A DNA stretch of 64,000 nucleotides from the NCBI RefSeq assembly GCF_014200755.1, contig NZ_JACHCM010000002.1:62001-126000 (forward strand), given 5' to 3'. The position numbers and the translations under genes were made by a program. The first letter of the stretch is position 1, and every line of letters begins with the position of its first letter. The notes beneath the pieces were generated by a model. The model worked only from the letters and a program-made list of their open reading frames with translations. It was not told the DNA's origin and did no database searches. The DNA is from Rhodanobacter sp. ANJX3 (GTDB lineage Bacteria; Pseudomonadota; Gammaproteobacteria; Xanthomonadales; Rhodanobacteraceae). Of this stretch, positions 52,251 through 61,732 are shown in pieces.

Positions 52251-53614
52251 CAATCCGGCACTCCGAGTGCTCGCAGCAGTCCGCGGGCCTTGGCGCGAGT
52301 TTCATCGAGTTCGAGCACAGCCATCGAATCGGCCACGATGCCGGCGCCGGCGCGCAGGCTGACCTCGGCGCCCGACAGCGTCAGCGTGCGTATCAGGATG
52401 TTCAGATCGAGGTCGCCGTTGCGATCGAGATAGCCCAGTGCGCCGGTATAGGCGCCGCGCGGAGCGTCTTCCAGTTCGGCGATGATTTCCATGCAGCGCA
52501 CCTTCGGGCAACCGGTGATGGTGCCGCCCGGAAACGTGGCGGCGATGACTCCGCCGGGCGTGACATCGGCGCGCAGTCGGCCTCTAACATTGGAGACGAT
52601 GTGGTGAACGTGGGCATAACTCTCTACCGCCATCAGCTCGTCGACCTCGACCGTGCCGGGCACGCAAACGCGGCCCAGATCGTTACGCTCCAGATCGATC
52701 AGCATCACATGCTCGGCGCGTTCTTTCGAATGGGCGGTGAGTTCGCGAATGCGCTCCCCATCATCATCGCCCGGCAGGCGTGCGCGCGTGCCCGCGATCG
52801 GTCGGGTCTGCGCCAGACCCTGCCGCACCTCGACCAGCCGCTCCGGCGACGAGCTCACCACCGCCCACTCAGGCTGCTGCAGCAAGCCGGCAAACGGTGC
52901 GGGATTGGCCTGTCGCAGTTGACGGTAAAGCGACGCGGGCGACGGCGCTTCGGCGTACTGCGCATGCCAGGCACGCGACAGGTTTACCTGAAAAATATCG
53001 CCGGAGCGCAGATATTCGTGGATGCGTTCCACGCCGTTGAGAAACGACTCGGGCGCATCCTCACGCCATGCCTTCAACGGCGGCAATGGAGGAATCGGCG
53101 GCGCCGCAGCGAGATCGGTCTCGAGCTGATCGAGCAAGCTTTCGTCACCCGCTTCGGCGATCAGAAACGTGCAATCGCGAACGTGATCGACGATGACCGC
53201 CGCAGGACAACGAACGGCCAACGCCACGGGTAGAGACGACGGTGGACGCAGCCGCAGGCGCGGCTCGATTTCACCGGCAAGTTCATAAGCCAGCAGGAGC
53301 ACCCAACCGCCATGAAACGGCAGCTGATCATCCTCGGCGTATGCAACGCGCTCCGCTCTCCATGCAGCGTCCAGCGCATCGAGAAAGGCACTGCCAACAA
53401 CCTGCCCTGCTCCATCGCGCACGATGCCATCGGCAAGCAGCGTCAGCGCCTCACGCGGAAACGCAAACAAGATGTCGTAACGCGACTGCGCTGTGCCGCG
53501 CACCACGCTTTCGAGCAGGCAGGGATAGCGCGCCGGAAAGGCGGCGGCCGGCGCGAGCAGATCGCGCCGGCCGCCGAGAACTCGCCGGCTGAGCGCCGGA
53601 CCGTGCTTTTCCAC
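52250..53614 (-). CDS. pabB: Aminodeoxychorismate synthase component I
   Basis: 454 residues from GTG 53614, two bases after the fabF stop. The chorismate-binding domain shows LIDLERNDLGRVC, PGGTITGCPKVRCMEII and the end LRAGAGIVADSMA. The motif expected as PIKGT in E. coli PabB reads PIAGT here (272-276), so the Lys274 nucleophile is Ala, as in anthranilate synthase TrpE. Position beside pabC favours the p-aminobenzoate pathway. The amidotransferase subunit (PabA/TrpG) is not here. Confidence 0.85.
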   Translation of the reverse strand: MEKHGPALSRRVLGGRRDLLAPAAAFPARYPCLLESVVRGTAQSRYDILFAFPREALTLLADGIVRDGAGQVVGSAFLDALDAAWRAERVAYAEDDQLPFHGGWVLLLAYELAGEIEPRLRLRPPSSLPVALAVRCPAAVIVDHVRDCTFLIAEAGDESLLDQLETDLAAAPPIPPLPPLKAWREDAPESFLNGVERIHEYLRSGDIFQVNLSRAWHAQYAEAPSPASLYRQLRQANPAPFAGLLQQPEWAVVSSSPERLVEVRQGLAQTRPIAGTRARLPGDDDGERIRELTAHSKERAEHVMLIDLERNDLGRVCVPGTVEVDELMAVESYAHVHHIVSNVRGRLRADVTPGGVIAATFPGGTITGCPKVRCMEIIAELEDAPRGAYTGALGYLDRNGDLDLNILIRTLTLSGAEVSLRAGAGIVADSMAVLELDETRAKARGLLRALGVPD

Positions 53615-53616
53615 GC

Positions 53617-54855
53617 TCAGACGCGGCGAAATGCCAGCGTGCCGTTGGTGCCGCCAAAGCCGAACGAGTTGGAAATCGCCACGTCGATCTTGGCCTCGCG
53701 CGCGGTGTTCGGCACGAAATCCAGATCGCAGCCTTCGCTGGGCTCGTCGAGATTGATCGTCGGCGGCAGCACCTGATCGCGCAGCGCCAGGATCGAAAAG
53801 ATCGCCTCGACGCCACCGGCCGCACCGAGCAGATGCCCGGTGGTCGACTTGGTCGAACTCATCGCCAGCTTATAGGCGTGATCGCCAAAGACCGTTTTTG
53901 CTGCCATTACTTCGCCAAGATCGCCCAGCGGCGTCGAGGTGCCGTGCGCGTTCACATACTGCACGTCGGACGCGTTGAGGCCGGCATCGTTCAACGCGGT
54001 CTGCATGCAGCGCGCCGCGCCTTCGCCGCCTTCGCTCGGCGCGGTCATGTGGAAGGCGTCGCCGCTCATGCCGAAGCCGACCAGCTCGGCATAGATGTGG
54101 GCACCGCGCGCCTTGGCGTGTTCGTATTCTTCCAGCATCAATACGCCGGCGCCGTCGGACAGCACGAAGCCGTCGCGGTCCTTGTCCCACGGACGGCTGG
54201 CCTTGGTCGGCTCGTCGTTGCGGGTAGACATGGCCTTGGCCGAGCAGAAGCCGGCCATTGCCGTGCCGGTGGTCGCAAATTCGGTACCGCCGGCAATCAT
54301 CGCGTCGGCGTCGCCGTACTGGATCATTCGCGCCGCCAAGCCAATGTTATGCGAGCCCGTGGTGCAGGCGGTGACGCAGGCAATATTCGGCCCCTTCAGG
54401 CCGAACATGATCGACAACTGGCCGGAAACCATGTTGATGATCGAGCTTGGCACATAGAACGGCGACACCTTGCGCGGGCCTTTGGCGGCCAGATCGAGCG
54501 TGGTGGCTTCGATCGTGTACAGCCCGCCGATGCCGGCGCCCACAGCCACACCGATACGCGGCGCGTTGGCCTCGGTGATCTCCAGACCGGAATCCTTCAG
54601 TGCCTGCGTGCCGGCCGCCACACCGTAGTGGATGAAAGGGTCCATCTTCTTGACGTCTTTCGCCGCCATCCACTGGGCCGGGTCAAAATCGCTGACCTGA
54701 CCGGCGATGCGGGTGGCGTAGGCAGAAGCATCGAAATGCGTGACCGGGACGATGCCACTGATCCCTTTGACGACGCGATCCCATGCGCTGGCAATGTCGT
54801 TGCCAACCGGGGAAATGATGCCCATGCCAGTGACTACTACTCGACGCTTGCTCAT
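53617..54855 (-). CDS. fabF: 3-oxoacyl-ACP synthase II (KAS II)
   Basis: 412 residues. Catalytic triad Cys164 in [15 protein letters not shown], His in [11 protein letters not shown] near 304 and His in [12 protein letters not shown] near 341. It extends acyl-ACP and sets the unsaturated fatty acid balance at low temperature. It follows acpP across a 239-base gap with a strong terminator, so it may have its own promoter, and it is followed by pabB in the same transcript. Confidence 0.96.
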   Translation of the reverse strand: MSKRRVVVTGMGIISPVGNDIASAWDRVVKGISGIVPVTHFDASAYATRIAGQVSDFDPAQWMAAKDVKKMDPFIHYGVAAGTQALKDSGLEITEANAPRIGVAVGAGIGGLYTIEATTLDLAAKGPRKVSPFYVPSSIINMVSGQLSIMFGLKGPNIACVTACTTGSHNIGLAARMIQYGDADAMIAGGTEFATTGTAMAGFCSAKAMSTRNDEPTKASRPWDKDRDGFVLSDGAGVLMLEEYEHAKARGAHIYAELVGFGMSGDAFHMTAPSEGGEGAARCMQTALNDAGLNASDVQYVNAHGTSTPLGDLGEVMAAKTVFGDHAYKLAMSSTKSTTGHLLGAAGGVEAIFSILALRDQVLPPTINLDEPSEGCDLDFVPNTAREAKIDVAISNSFGFGGTNGTLAFRRV

Positions 54856-55002
54856 GCTGTGTTCCTTGGTAATCCGTCAATCCGCAGTGGTTGGTCAAAC
54901 GGCGCATCGGCGAGCGGCGCATTCGATAGATACGTCATCGGCAGCAACGCAGACGCAGCGCGCACCATACGGGATAGGACGTTACAAAATGCAGAAATGA
55001 AA

Positions 55003-55024
55003 ACTGCGCCGGTAGAGGCGCAGT
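55003..55024 (-). terminator. Intrinsic terminator of acpP
   Basis: ACTGCGCC (55003-55010), six-base loop, GGCGCAGT (55017-55024); on the minus strand followed by TTTTCATTT. Eight-pair GC-rich stem, 70 bases after the acpP stop. The rest of the fabF-acpP gap shows nothing else. Confidence 0.88.
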
Positions 55025-55094
55025 GTTCGATGTGGCCAGATCGGTGGTCGGGCAACGTCGCTGCCAGGCTCCGATCCGACCCATGTCGGATCGA

Positions 55095-55334
55095 TCAATC
55101 CTTGGAGTGGGCCTTGATGTAATCCACAGCCTGCTGCACGGTGGTGATCTTTTCGGCGTCTTCGTCCGGAATCTCGGTCTCGAACTCTTCCTCGAGTGCC
55201 ATGACCAGTTCCACCGTATCGAGCGAATCAGCGCCCAGATCGTCTACGAACGACGCGTTCGCCGTGACTTCATCTTCCTTTACGCCCAGCTGTTCGATGA
55301 CGATTTTCTTGACGCGCTCTTCGATGGTGCTCAT
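55095..55334 (-). CDS. acpP: Acyl carrier protein
   Basis: 79 residues from ATG 55334. The phosphopantetheine Ser37 is in the invariant [20 protein letters not shown]. Strongly acidic, as usual. It carries growing acyl chains for FabD, FabH, FabG and FabF, all encoded around it. In E. coli the order fabH-fabD-fabG-acpP-fabF is the same. Confidence 0.98.
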   Translation of the reverse strand: MSTIEERVKKIVIEQLGVKEDEVTANASFVDDLGADSLDTVELVMALEEEFETEIPDEDAEKITTVQQAVDYIKAHSKD

Positions 55335-55531
55335 GTTGCCCATACCTCTCAAGGAGTAGTTGTTTGTCCATGCAGGCGAGTGCCTGCACAAGCCCGGCGG
55401 CATTGTAGTGGCTTCGCCGGGAAGCCGCCACGATGTGCCGATGATACGTAGTGACGGCCGAGTCGACCGTCACGAAAGGGTAATTGTCGCCTAAAACGTG
55501 CCCGCTGGCGACCACCCGGTCCACAGGCCTC

Positions 55532-55600
55532 AGGAGCGTGTCGGACTTTAGCTGGCCGGGCCGCAAATAGGCCTCGACCGCTAAAGCCCGATAGGCTCCT
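55532..55600. repeat. 69-nt symmetric palindrome at the fabG 3' end
   Basis: Two 31-base arms (55532-55562 and 55570-55600) around a seven-base centre (GCAAATA). Read as reverse complement, the arms agree at 24 of 31 positions by eye, including AGGAGC at the outer ends and CTTTAGC inside. The right arm includes two bases of the fabG stop codon. It may end the fabG transcript and resembles REP-type palindromes of pseudomonads and xanthomonads. Confidence 0.65.
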
Positions 55601-56342
55601 ACGGCATATACATGCCGCCGTTGACGTGAAGGGTTTCGCCGGTGATGTACGCCGCCGCGGGCGAGGCCAGAAAGCCCACCGCCTTGGCGATATCGGCCAC
55701 GTCACCGAGCCGACCCAGCGCGATCTGTCCCAGCAGCGCCTGCTTCGACTCTTCCGGCAGCGCCTTGGTCATGTCGGTATCGATAAAACCGGGTGCCACC
55801 ACGTTCACCGTGATGCCGCGCGAGCCGATCTCGCGCGCCAGCGACTTGGAGAACGCGATGATGCCGGCCTTGGCCGCTGCGTAATTGGACTGGCCCGGAT
55901 TGCCGGTCAGCCCGATCACCGAGGCGATCGAAATGATGCGACCCTTGCGTGCCTTCATCATGCCGCGCATCACCGCCTTCGACGTGCGATAGACCGAGCT
56001 GAGATTGGTATCGAGGATCACGTTCCAGTCTTCTTCGCGCATACGCATCAGCAGCTGATCGCGGGTAATGCCGGCGTTGTTGACGAGAATCGAAATCGCG
56101 CCGAACTCCTTGCCGATACCGTCGACCAGCGCCTCGACCGCCGCGCTGTCGGTGACGTTCAGCACGCGGCCGTGCCCGCCGCTGGCGGCCAGCCTCTCGC
56201 CGATGGCCGCCGCGCCGCTTTCGCTGGTCGCCGTGCCGATGACCGTGGCGCCCATGGCAGCCAGCTCGTCGGCGATGGCGGCACCGATGCCGCGACTGGC
56301 GCCGGTGACCAGCGCGATTTCACCTTGCAGGGTATTGCTCAT
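55599..56342 (-). CDS. fabG: 3-oxoacyl-ACP reductase
   Basis: 247 residues, a classic short-chain dehydrogenase: NADPH motif TGASRGIG (13-20), NNAG at 88-91, and catalytic S141, Y154 and K158 (YAAAKAG). It reduces 3-oxoacyl-ACP to 3-hydroxyacyl-ACP. It lies between fabD and acpP. A long palindrome begins at its stop codon. Confidence 0.96.
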   Translation of the reverse strand: MSNTLQGEIALVTGASRGIGAAIADELAAMGATVIGTATSESGAAAIGERLAASGGHGRVLNVTDSAAVEALVDGIGKEFGAISILVNNAGITRDQLLMRMREEDWNVILDTNLSSVYRTSKAVMRGMMKARKGRIISIASVIGLTGNPGQSNYAAAKAGIIAFSKSLAREIGSRGITVNVVAPGFIDTDMTKALPEESKQALLGQIALGRLGDVADIAKAVGFLASPAAAYITGETLHVNGGMYMP

Positions 56343-56397
56343 CGATTTGTCCTGATGTTCGCGGAGTGAAGATTGCTATCGAAAAAAGCGTGCCCGG

Positions 56398-57345
56398 TCA
56401 GACCCATTCGGCAACGGCGGTGTCGATATCGGTCGGCGTACCGATGGCGCGCGCTTCGAGACTCTTGTCGATACGCTTGATCAGACCGGTCAATACCTTG
56501 CCCGGACCGCACTCGGCCAGTCGCGTGGCACCGCCGCTGGCCAGCGCCTGCACGCACTGCGTCCAGCGCACCGGCAGATACAGCTGGCGCTGCAGCGCGC
56601 TGCGGATATCGTCGACGGTGGTATATTTCCTGGCTTCGGCGTTCTGCACGACCGGAGTCGACGGCAGCCGCCATGAAATCGACGCCATCCGCTCACCCAG
56701 ACGATCGGCCGCATCGCGCATCAGCGCACAATGCGATGGCACCGACACGGCGAGCTTGATGGCCTTCTTTACGCCCAGTTCGGCCAGCCGCGCCAGCGCG
56801 CGATCGACCGCCTCGGCATTGCCGGCGATCACCAGCTGGCCGGGCGAATTGAAGTTGGCCGGCGCGACCACCTGACCCTGCGCGACCTCTTCGCATACGG
56901 CGGCAATCTGCGCATCGTCACCGCCGAGAATCGCCGCCATGGCGCCGACGCCGGCCGGTACCGCCGCCTGCATCAAACGTCCGCGCTCGGCGACCAGCGA
57001 CGCGGCATCGTGCAAAGACAGCGCATTGGCGCATACGAGGGCGCTGTATTCGCCCAGGCTGTGGCCCGAGAACTGCGACGGCTGTGCGCCACCGAGCTTC
57101 TGCCAGACACGCCACACCGCCACGCTGGCGGCCAGCAGGGCCGGCTGAGTATTTTCGGTGCGATTGAGCTGATCTTCCGGCCCGTGCGCGGCCAGGTTCC
57201 ATAGATCGAGACCGGCACCCTGCGACGCCTCCTCAAACGAGGCCTGCACTTCCGGGTGTGCAGCGGCCAGCTCGGCCAGCATGCCGACCGACTGCGAACC
57301 CTGGCCGGGAAAAACAAAAGCGAGCGAGGCGGACTTTGCGTTCAT
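56398..57345 (-). CDS. fabD: Malonyl-CoA:ACP transacylase
   Basis: 315 residues from ATG 57345; no clear ribosome site precedes it. VFPGQGSQSVGM marks the N terminus, the catalytic Ser96 is in GHSLGEYSAL, and the His partner in VSVPSHCALM. It loads malonate onto ACP. The 148-base gap after fabH holds a hairpin (57438-57461). Confidence 0.96.
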   Translation of the reverse strand: MNAKSASLAFVFPGQGSQSVGMLAELAAAHPEVQASFEEASQGAGLDLWNLAAHGPEDQLNRTENTQPALLAASVAVWRVWQKLGGAQPSQFSGHSLGEYSALVCANALSLHDAASLVAERGRLMQAAVPAGVGAMAAILGGDDAQIAAVCEEVAQGQVVAPANFNSPGQLVIAGNAEAVDRALARLAELGVKKAIKLAVSVPSHCALMRDAADRLGERMASISWRLPSTPVVQNAEARKYTTVDDIRSALQRQLYLPVRWTQCVQALASGGATRLAECGPGKVLTGLIKRIDKSLEARAIGTPTDIDTAVAEWV

Positions 57346-57437
57346 GAGTCGAGCGAATTCGTTCGGAGAAAACCGCCATGGTGCCAGCATCTGCCGCCAT
57401 ACGCAGCTGTATCCGGCAACGCCGGACCGAAACGCAA

Positions 57438-57461
57438 CGATGCCGCACGGAGGCGGCATCG
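57438..57461 (-). terminator. Hairpin between fabH and fabD
   Basis: CGATGCCGC (57438-57446), six-base loop, GCGGCATCG (57453-57461): a perfect nine-pair stem. On the minus strand it is followed by TTGCGTTT, so it may act as a partial terminator between the two genes. Confidence 0.6.
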
Positions 57462-57493
57462 ATGGGTGAAGCTGGAAAACAGTGGAGTCGCTA

Positions 57494-58468
57494 TCAATAA
57501 CGCAGCAGCGCGGAGGCCCAGGTAAAGCCGCCGCCGAACGCTTCCAGCAACAGGTTCTGGCCACGTTGCACCTTGCCCGAGCGCACGGCGTGATCCAGCG
57601 CCAGCGGCACCGAGCCGGACGAGGTATTGGCGTGCTGGTCGACCGTGACAATCACACGATCCATCGACATCTTCAGACGCTTGGCAGTGGCTTCGATGAT
57701 GCGCAGATTGGCCTGATGGGGAATCAACCAGTCGATGTCCGACTCCTGCATGCCGGCGGCCTGCAGGGTTTCGTCGACCAGCGAGTCGAGCGTCTTCACC
57801 GCAACCTTGAATACTTCGCGGCCAGCCATACGGATGCGCACACCGTGATTCGGCTCGTCGGTAAAGCCGACCGATACGCCGACCGGGTTGTACAGCAGAT
57901 TCTTGTGGCCGCCATCGGCATGCAGGCAGGTGGCGTAAATGCCCGGTTCGCTGGACGCTTCCAGCACGACGGCACCGGCGCCGTCACCGAACAGCACGCA
58001 GGTTTCGCGCTCGGTCCAGTCGACCATGCGAGTCAGCGTTTCGGCACCGATCACAAGCACCTTCTTCGATGCTCCGCTCTTGATGAACTTGTCGGCGACG
58101 CCCAGCGCATAGACGAAACCCGAGCAGGCCGCATTGACGTCGAACGCCGCGCAGCCGTTGGCGCCGAGCCGATGCTGCACCAGGCAGGCGGTCGACGGAA
58201 AAATCAGGTCGGGCGTAGTGGTGCCCAATACGATCAGATCGAGCTCGGATGCCCTGACGCCGGCGGCCTCCAGCGCGCGCTGCGCGGCGTCGAAAGCGAG
58301 GTCGCCGGTCGTCTGGCCGTCCGCCGCGATGTGACGTTGGCGAATGCCGGTACGCGTGCGTATCCACTCGTCACTCGTATCGACGATCTTTTCCAGATCG
58401 GCGTTGGTTACCACGCGCTCGGGCAAGGCGCTGCCGGTCGCGATAATGCGGGAGTAGATCTGGGTCAT
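57494..58468 (-). CDS. fabH: 3-oxoacyl-ACP synthase III (KAS III)
   Basis: 324 residues. Cys115 in NAACSGFVYAL, His in WLIPHQANLRI near 250 and Asn in NTSSGSVPLAL near 280 form the Cys-His-Asn triad of initiating condensing enzymes. It joins acetyl-CoA (or branched starters in relatives of this organism) to malonyl-ACP. A strong hairpin separates it from rpmF. Confidence 0.96.
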   Translation of the reverse strand: MTQIYSRIIATGSALPERVVTNADLEKIVDTSDEWIRTRTGIRQRHIAADGQTTGDLAFDAAQRALEAAGVRASELDLIVLGTTTPDLIFPSTACLVQHRLGANGCAAFDVNAACSGFVYALGVADKFIKSGASKKVLVIGAETLTRMVDWTERETCVLFGDGAGAVVLEASSEPGIYATCLHADGGHKNLLYNPVGVSVGFTDEPNHGVRIRMAGREVFKVAVKTLDSLVDETLQAAGMQESDIDWLIPHQANLRIIEATAKRLKMSMDRVIVTVDQHANTSSGSVPLALDHAVRSGKVQRGQNLLLEAFGGGFTWASALLRY

Positions 58469-58559
58469 CGTTTATCCATCAACCAAAGCTCGGGTATCGC
58501 GCAGCATTGCAGCGTCGAAATCAACTGCGCCACGTTACTTTCCATCGGGTAGAAACGCA

Positions 58560-58583
58560 AAACGGCGCGTCATCGCGCCGTTT
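58560..58583 (-). terminator. Intrinsic terminator between rpmF and fabH
   Basis: AAACGGCGCG (58560-58569), loop TCAT, CGCGCCGTTT (58574-58583). On the minus strand it ends in TTTTGCGTTT. It should stop much of the yceD-rpmF transcript before fabH. Confidence 0.8.
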
Positions 58584-58631
58584 CGCCTTCATGGACACCA
58601 TCGGGAACCGGGTAGGGTTCCCGACGAACCA

Positions 58632-58826
58632 TCAATCGTCGACCGACACCGCACCCTTGGTTTCAATCACTTTCTTGCCACGGTAGTAGCCGTCCTTGGT
58701 GACGTGGTGGCGCAGATGCACCTCGCCGCTGGTCGGATCGGTGGACAGCTGCACGGTCTTCAGCGAGTCGTGCGAACGACGCATGCCGCGGGTGGACGGG
58801 GTACGGCGGCTCTTGGCAACTGCCAT
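58632..58826 (-). CDS. rpmF: 50S ribosomal protein L32
   Basis: 64 residues from ATG 58826. [20 protein letters not shown] is the invariant L32 start, and [11 protein letters not shown] follows. It has no zinc-binding cysteine set, so it is the C-minus form. It follows yceD by 83 bases, the usual yceD-rpmF pairing. Confidence 0.97.
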   Translation of the reverse strand: MAVAKSRRTPSTRGMRRSHDSLKTVQLSTDPTSGEVHLRHHVTKDGYYRGKKVIETKGAVSVDD

Positions 58827-58909
58827 GGCATTTCTCCAACAGAAAACTTGAGTGGTCTGAATCAACGTGACCTGGATCGACGACCCGGGCCGGTGGCTAT
58901 TTCTTGTAG

Positions 58910-59428
58910 TTACTTCTTCAGTTCGCGCAAGACCGCAAACGGATTCTCCGAACGCCCCTCGCCGGAAGATTCCTCTTCCGACTCGTGGCTTGTCACTTCG
59001 TCGGGCAGCCTGCTTTCCGGATTGACCGGCACCAGCGGCAACGCCAACAACAATTCGTCTTCAATGACAGCGGCCAGACTCATCCGACCATCGTCGGCAA
59101 CCAGCAGCGGCTCGCAATCAGGCGGCAAACCCGCTTCGTCGCGCTCATGCTTGATCAAGCCCAGTCGCGTATTCACCACCACCGGCAACGCAAACGGTTC
59201 GAGCGAACGCTGGCAAACCACACTCAGCGATGCCTGCGCGCGAACGTCGACGTAGCTGATGCCGAGGCTGTCACGGCCAAAATCCATGCCGTATTCCACC
59301 AACCCATCAGTCGACGACAGTGCCTCGCACAGGCGCGCCAAAGTCGCGATGGGTAGCGTTCCTTCAAATGAACGCCGCGCCGAAACCATGCGCCAAGCGT
59401 CCACGGACTCTGGCAGCGTCACGGACAT
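58910..59428 (-). CDS. yceD: YceD family protein (DUF177)
   Basis: 172 residues. The family is found beside rpmF in most bacteria and is linked to 23S rRNA metabolism in plants and E. coli. Visible landmarks are [10 protein letters not shown], the acidic [15 protein letters not shown] and the end [11 protein letters not shown]. The middle carries a Glu/Ser-rich loop ([12 protein letters not shown]). It is divergent from the unknown gene at 59578. Confidence 0.9.
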   Translation of the reverse strand: MSVTLPESVDAWRMVSARRSFEGTLPIATLARLCEALSSTDGLVEYGMDFGRDSLGISYVDVRAQASLSVVCQRSLEPFALPVVVNTRLGLIKHERDEAGLPPDCEPLLVADDGRMSLAAVIEDELLLALPLVPVNPESRLPDEVTSHESEEESSGEGRSENPFAVLRELKK

Positions 59429-59577
59429 AATCTGTAAATGTTAGGTTTCCGGCGCGCTTAAGTCAACTGATACAGTTAGAAAACGGGCTTAATTCGCTGA
59501 ATCGGCCGCACATTTTGCCCTATCCGGTCGCTATGCGGCAAACTGCAGCGCATTGCAGCCGAGCCCGAGTGTCGTGA

Positions 59578-60030
59578 ATGCCCAATTTGACGCTCGGCGC
59601 AGCCACCATCGCCGTACTTGTTATTGCTGTGGCAGCCTGGATGGCCTTGTCTCGTCGCCGCCAGGCAAAGCGCACCGCTAGCCTTCAGCATCTGCTCGAC
59701 CTGGCCGACCGGCTCGAGGTAGACCTCAAGACCTGTCGCAGCGGCCTACAGCAGGCCCATGCCGTGATGTCGCTCAACCCCGATCTGCCGGCAGCCAGCG
59801 AGCAGGACGCGCAAAACGCGATCGACGCCGGCCTGCGCGCTCTGCTGCAGCAACGGCTGTGGATACGCGACCGTTCGTCCCGAGCGAGCGAGCGCGAGCT
59901 GGACGAGGCGGCACTGTCGATGACAGCCGCCCGAAATCGCCTGCAGCCGCTGCTGCAGGCGCTGACTCAGGCCCAACGCGATCTCAACAGCGCCATGCGG
60001 GAGCACATCCGCCGCGAGCCGGAAGCGTGA
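59578..60030 (+). CDS. Unknown protein, one membrane helix and a helical region
   Basis: 150 residues, not recognised. Residues 5-24 are strongly hydrophobic (LGAATIAVLVIAVAAWMAL) followed by RRRQAKR, the pattern of a single N-terminal membrane anchor with the rest in the cytoplasm. The remainder is Leu/Gln/Ala/Arg-rich and should be helical, with the possible coiled-coil stretch SMTAARNRLQPLLQALTQAQ. The stop overlaps the GTG of the Maf gene, so the two are co-translated. Position between yceD/rpmF and maf could suggest an envelope or division role, but nothing supports one directly. Confidence 0.7.
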   Translation: MPNLTLGAATIAVLVIAVAAWMALSRRRQAKRTASLQHLLDLADRLEVDLKTCRSGLQQAHAVMSLNPDLPAASEQDAQNAIDAGLRALLQQRLWIRDRSSRASERELDEAALSMTAARNRLQPLLQALTQAQRDLNSAMREHIRREPEA

Positions 60031-60626
60031 GCACCGATCGGGAACGTGCGGTAAGCATCGTGCTTGGATCGACCTCGCGCTATCGCGCCGAGCTTCTGCG
60101 ACGGCTGATTGTCGACTTCGAACAGCGAGCGCCGGGCACCGATGAGGCGGCGCTCGCGGGCGAAACAGCCAGCACGCGGGCCTTACGGCTAGCGGTAGCA
60201 AAGGCGCAGGCGGCGGCCGAGGGGCTGCAAGATGCGCTGGTGATCGGCTCGGATCAGGTGGCCGAACTCGACGGGCTGACGTTGGACAAGCCCGGTAGTG
60301 TCGAAAACGCCTGCCGTCAATTGGCCATGAGCTCCGGCCGCATCGTGCAGTTCCACACGGCGCTGTGCGTGCTCGATACACGCGACGGCAGCCGGCATAC
60401 GCATGTCGATCTCACCCGCGTGCATTTTCGCCGACTCGATCGGGCCGAGATCGAGCGCTATGTCGAACGCGAGAAGCCGCTCGACTGCGCCGGCAGCTTC
60501 AAATGCGAAGGACTGGGCATCAGCTTGTTCGAGCGCATCGACAATCGGGATCCCAGCGCGCTGATCGGACTGCCGCTGATCGCGCTAGCGCGACTGTTGC
60601 GCGAGTGCGGAGTCGTCATCCCGTAA
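60027..60626 (+). CDS. Maf-type nucleoside triphosphate pyrophosphatase
   Basis: 199 residues from GTG 60027 (GTGA overlap with the previous stop). LGSTSRYRAELL, IGSDQVAELDG and SFKCEGLGISLFERID are Maf landmarks; the sequence is closer to the YceF (m7GTP pyrophosphatase) branch than to YhdE. It hydrolyses modified NTPs, keeping them out of nucleic acids. In E. coli yceF also neighbours yceD-rpmF, though there on the opposite arm. Confidence 0.88.
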   Translation: MSTDRERAVSIVLGSTSRYRAELLRRLIVDFEQRAPGTDEAALAGETASTRALRLAVAKAQAAAEGLQDALVIGSDQVAELDGLTLDKPGSVENACRQLAMSSGRIVQFHTALCVLDTRDGSRHTHVDLTRVHFRRLDRAEIERYVEREKPLDCAGSFKCEGLGISLFERIDNRDPSALIGLPLIALARLLRECGVVIP

Positions 60627-60790
60627 CACGCTGGCTACGCAGCAGCATTCTGGATTATCTGCGTACCTCGCTCATTTCGTCGCACGCTCTAGGCATCCGA
60701 GCAAAATATCGCCAACAGGCGAAGGCGAAAGCTACACTGACTCAGCCCTGCGTACGCCGCTTCGACCTCCCGCCAAACCCAAGAAGACCC

Positions 60791-61732
60791 ATGGCCGCCA
60801 CTATCCAGCCGCGCGACGAGACTCTGCAAAAACATCTTGAAGCCGCGATGACTCAGGTCAATCAGGTTCTGCTGGGTAAGCCGCGGCAGGTGAAACTGGC
60901 CTTCGCCTGCCTCATCGCCGGCGGCCATTTGTTGCTGGAAGACGTGCCGGGCGTCGGCAAAACCACCCTCGCCCATGCGCTGGCCGCTACGTTTGCGCTG
61001 GAATTTCAGCGAGTGCAGTTCACCAGCGACCTGCTGCCGTCGGACATCATCGGCGTCAGCATCTACGAGCGTGAAACCGCGACCTTCCGCTTTCATCCCG
61101 GGCCCATCTTTACAGGCCTGTTGCTGGCCGACGAAATCAATCGCGCCAGCCCGAAGACGCAGAGCGCGCTGCTGGAGGCGATGGCCGAAAATCAGGTGAC
61201 CGTGGATGGCCAGACGCATACGCTGCCGCCGCCGTTTTTCGTCGTGGCGACGCAGAACCCGCTCGACCTCAACGGCACCTTTCCCCTGCCCGACTCGCAG
61301 CTCGATCGCTTTATGCTGCGCCTGTCGCTGGATTATCCCGACGCTGCCGCCGAACGATCGCTACTGACCGGCAGCGATCGTCGCGATCTGCTGGCGCAGC
61401 TCACGCCGCAGCTCGATGGTGCGGCGCTGCTCGCACTGAACCGGCAGTCGCAAGCGATCACCGCCAGCGCCGCCCTGCTCGACTATCTGCAGGCCCTGCT
61501 GGCCGCCAGCCGCCGGCATGCCGATATCCGCGTAGGTCTGTCACCACGCGCTGGTCTAGCGCTGTTGGCCGCCGCGCGCGCCTGGGCCTTGCTGAGCAAC
61601 CGTTCGCATGTACTGCCCGAAGATATCCAGGCCCTGTTCGTGCCGCTGGCGGCGCATCGCCTGCTGCCGGCACGTGGCGCCAACGGTGATCTGCTGGCGC
61701 GCCAACTGCTGGCCGAGGTGGCGGTGGATTGA
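60791..61732 (+). CDS. MoxR-family AAA+ ATPase
   Basis: 313 residues from ATG 60791. Walker A DVPGVGKTTL (51-60), Walker B LLLADEINRA near 110-119, sensor residues in VVATQNPLDLNGTFPLPDSQ. MoxR ATPases work as chaperones for partner VWA or membrane proteins; with DUF58 and a transglutaminase downstream this is the common TgpA-type cluster. The stop overlaps the DUF58 ATG (TGATG). Confidence 0.92.
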   Translation: MAATIQPRDETLQKHLEAAMTQVNQVLLGKPRQVKLAFACLIAGGHLLLEDVPGVGKTTLAHALAATFALEFQRVQFTSDLLPSDIIGVSIYERETATFRFHPGPIFTGLLLADEINRASPKTQSALLEAMAENQVTVDGQTHTLPPPFFVVATQNPLDLNGTFPLPDSQLDRFMLRLSLDYPDAAAERSLLTGSDRRDLLAQLTPQLDGAALLALNRQSQAITASAALLDYLQALLAASRRHADIRVGLSPRAGLALLAAARAWALLSNRSHVLPEDIQALFVPLAAHRLLPARGANGDLLARQLLAEVAVD

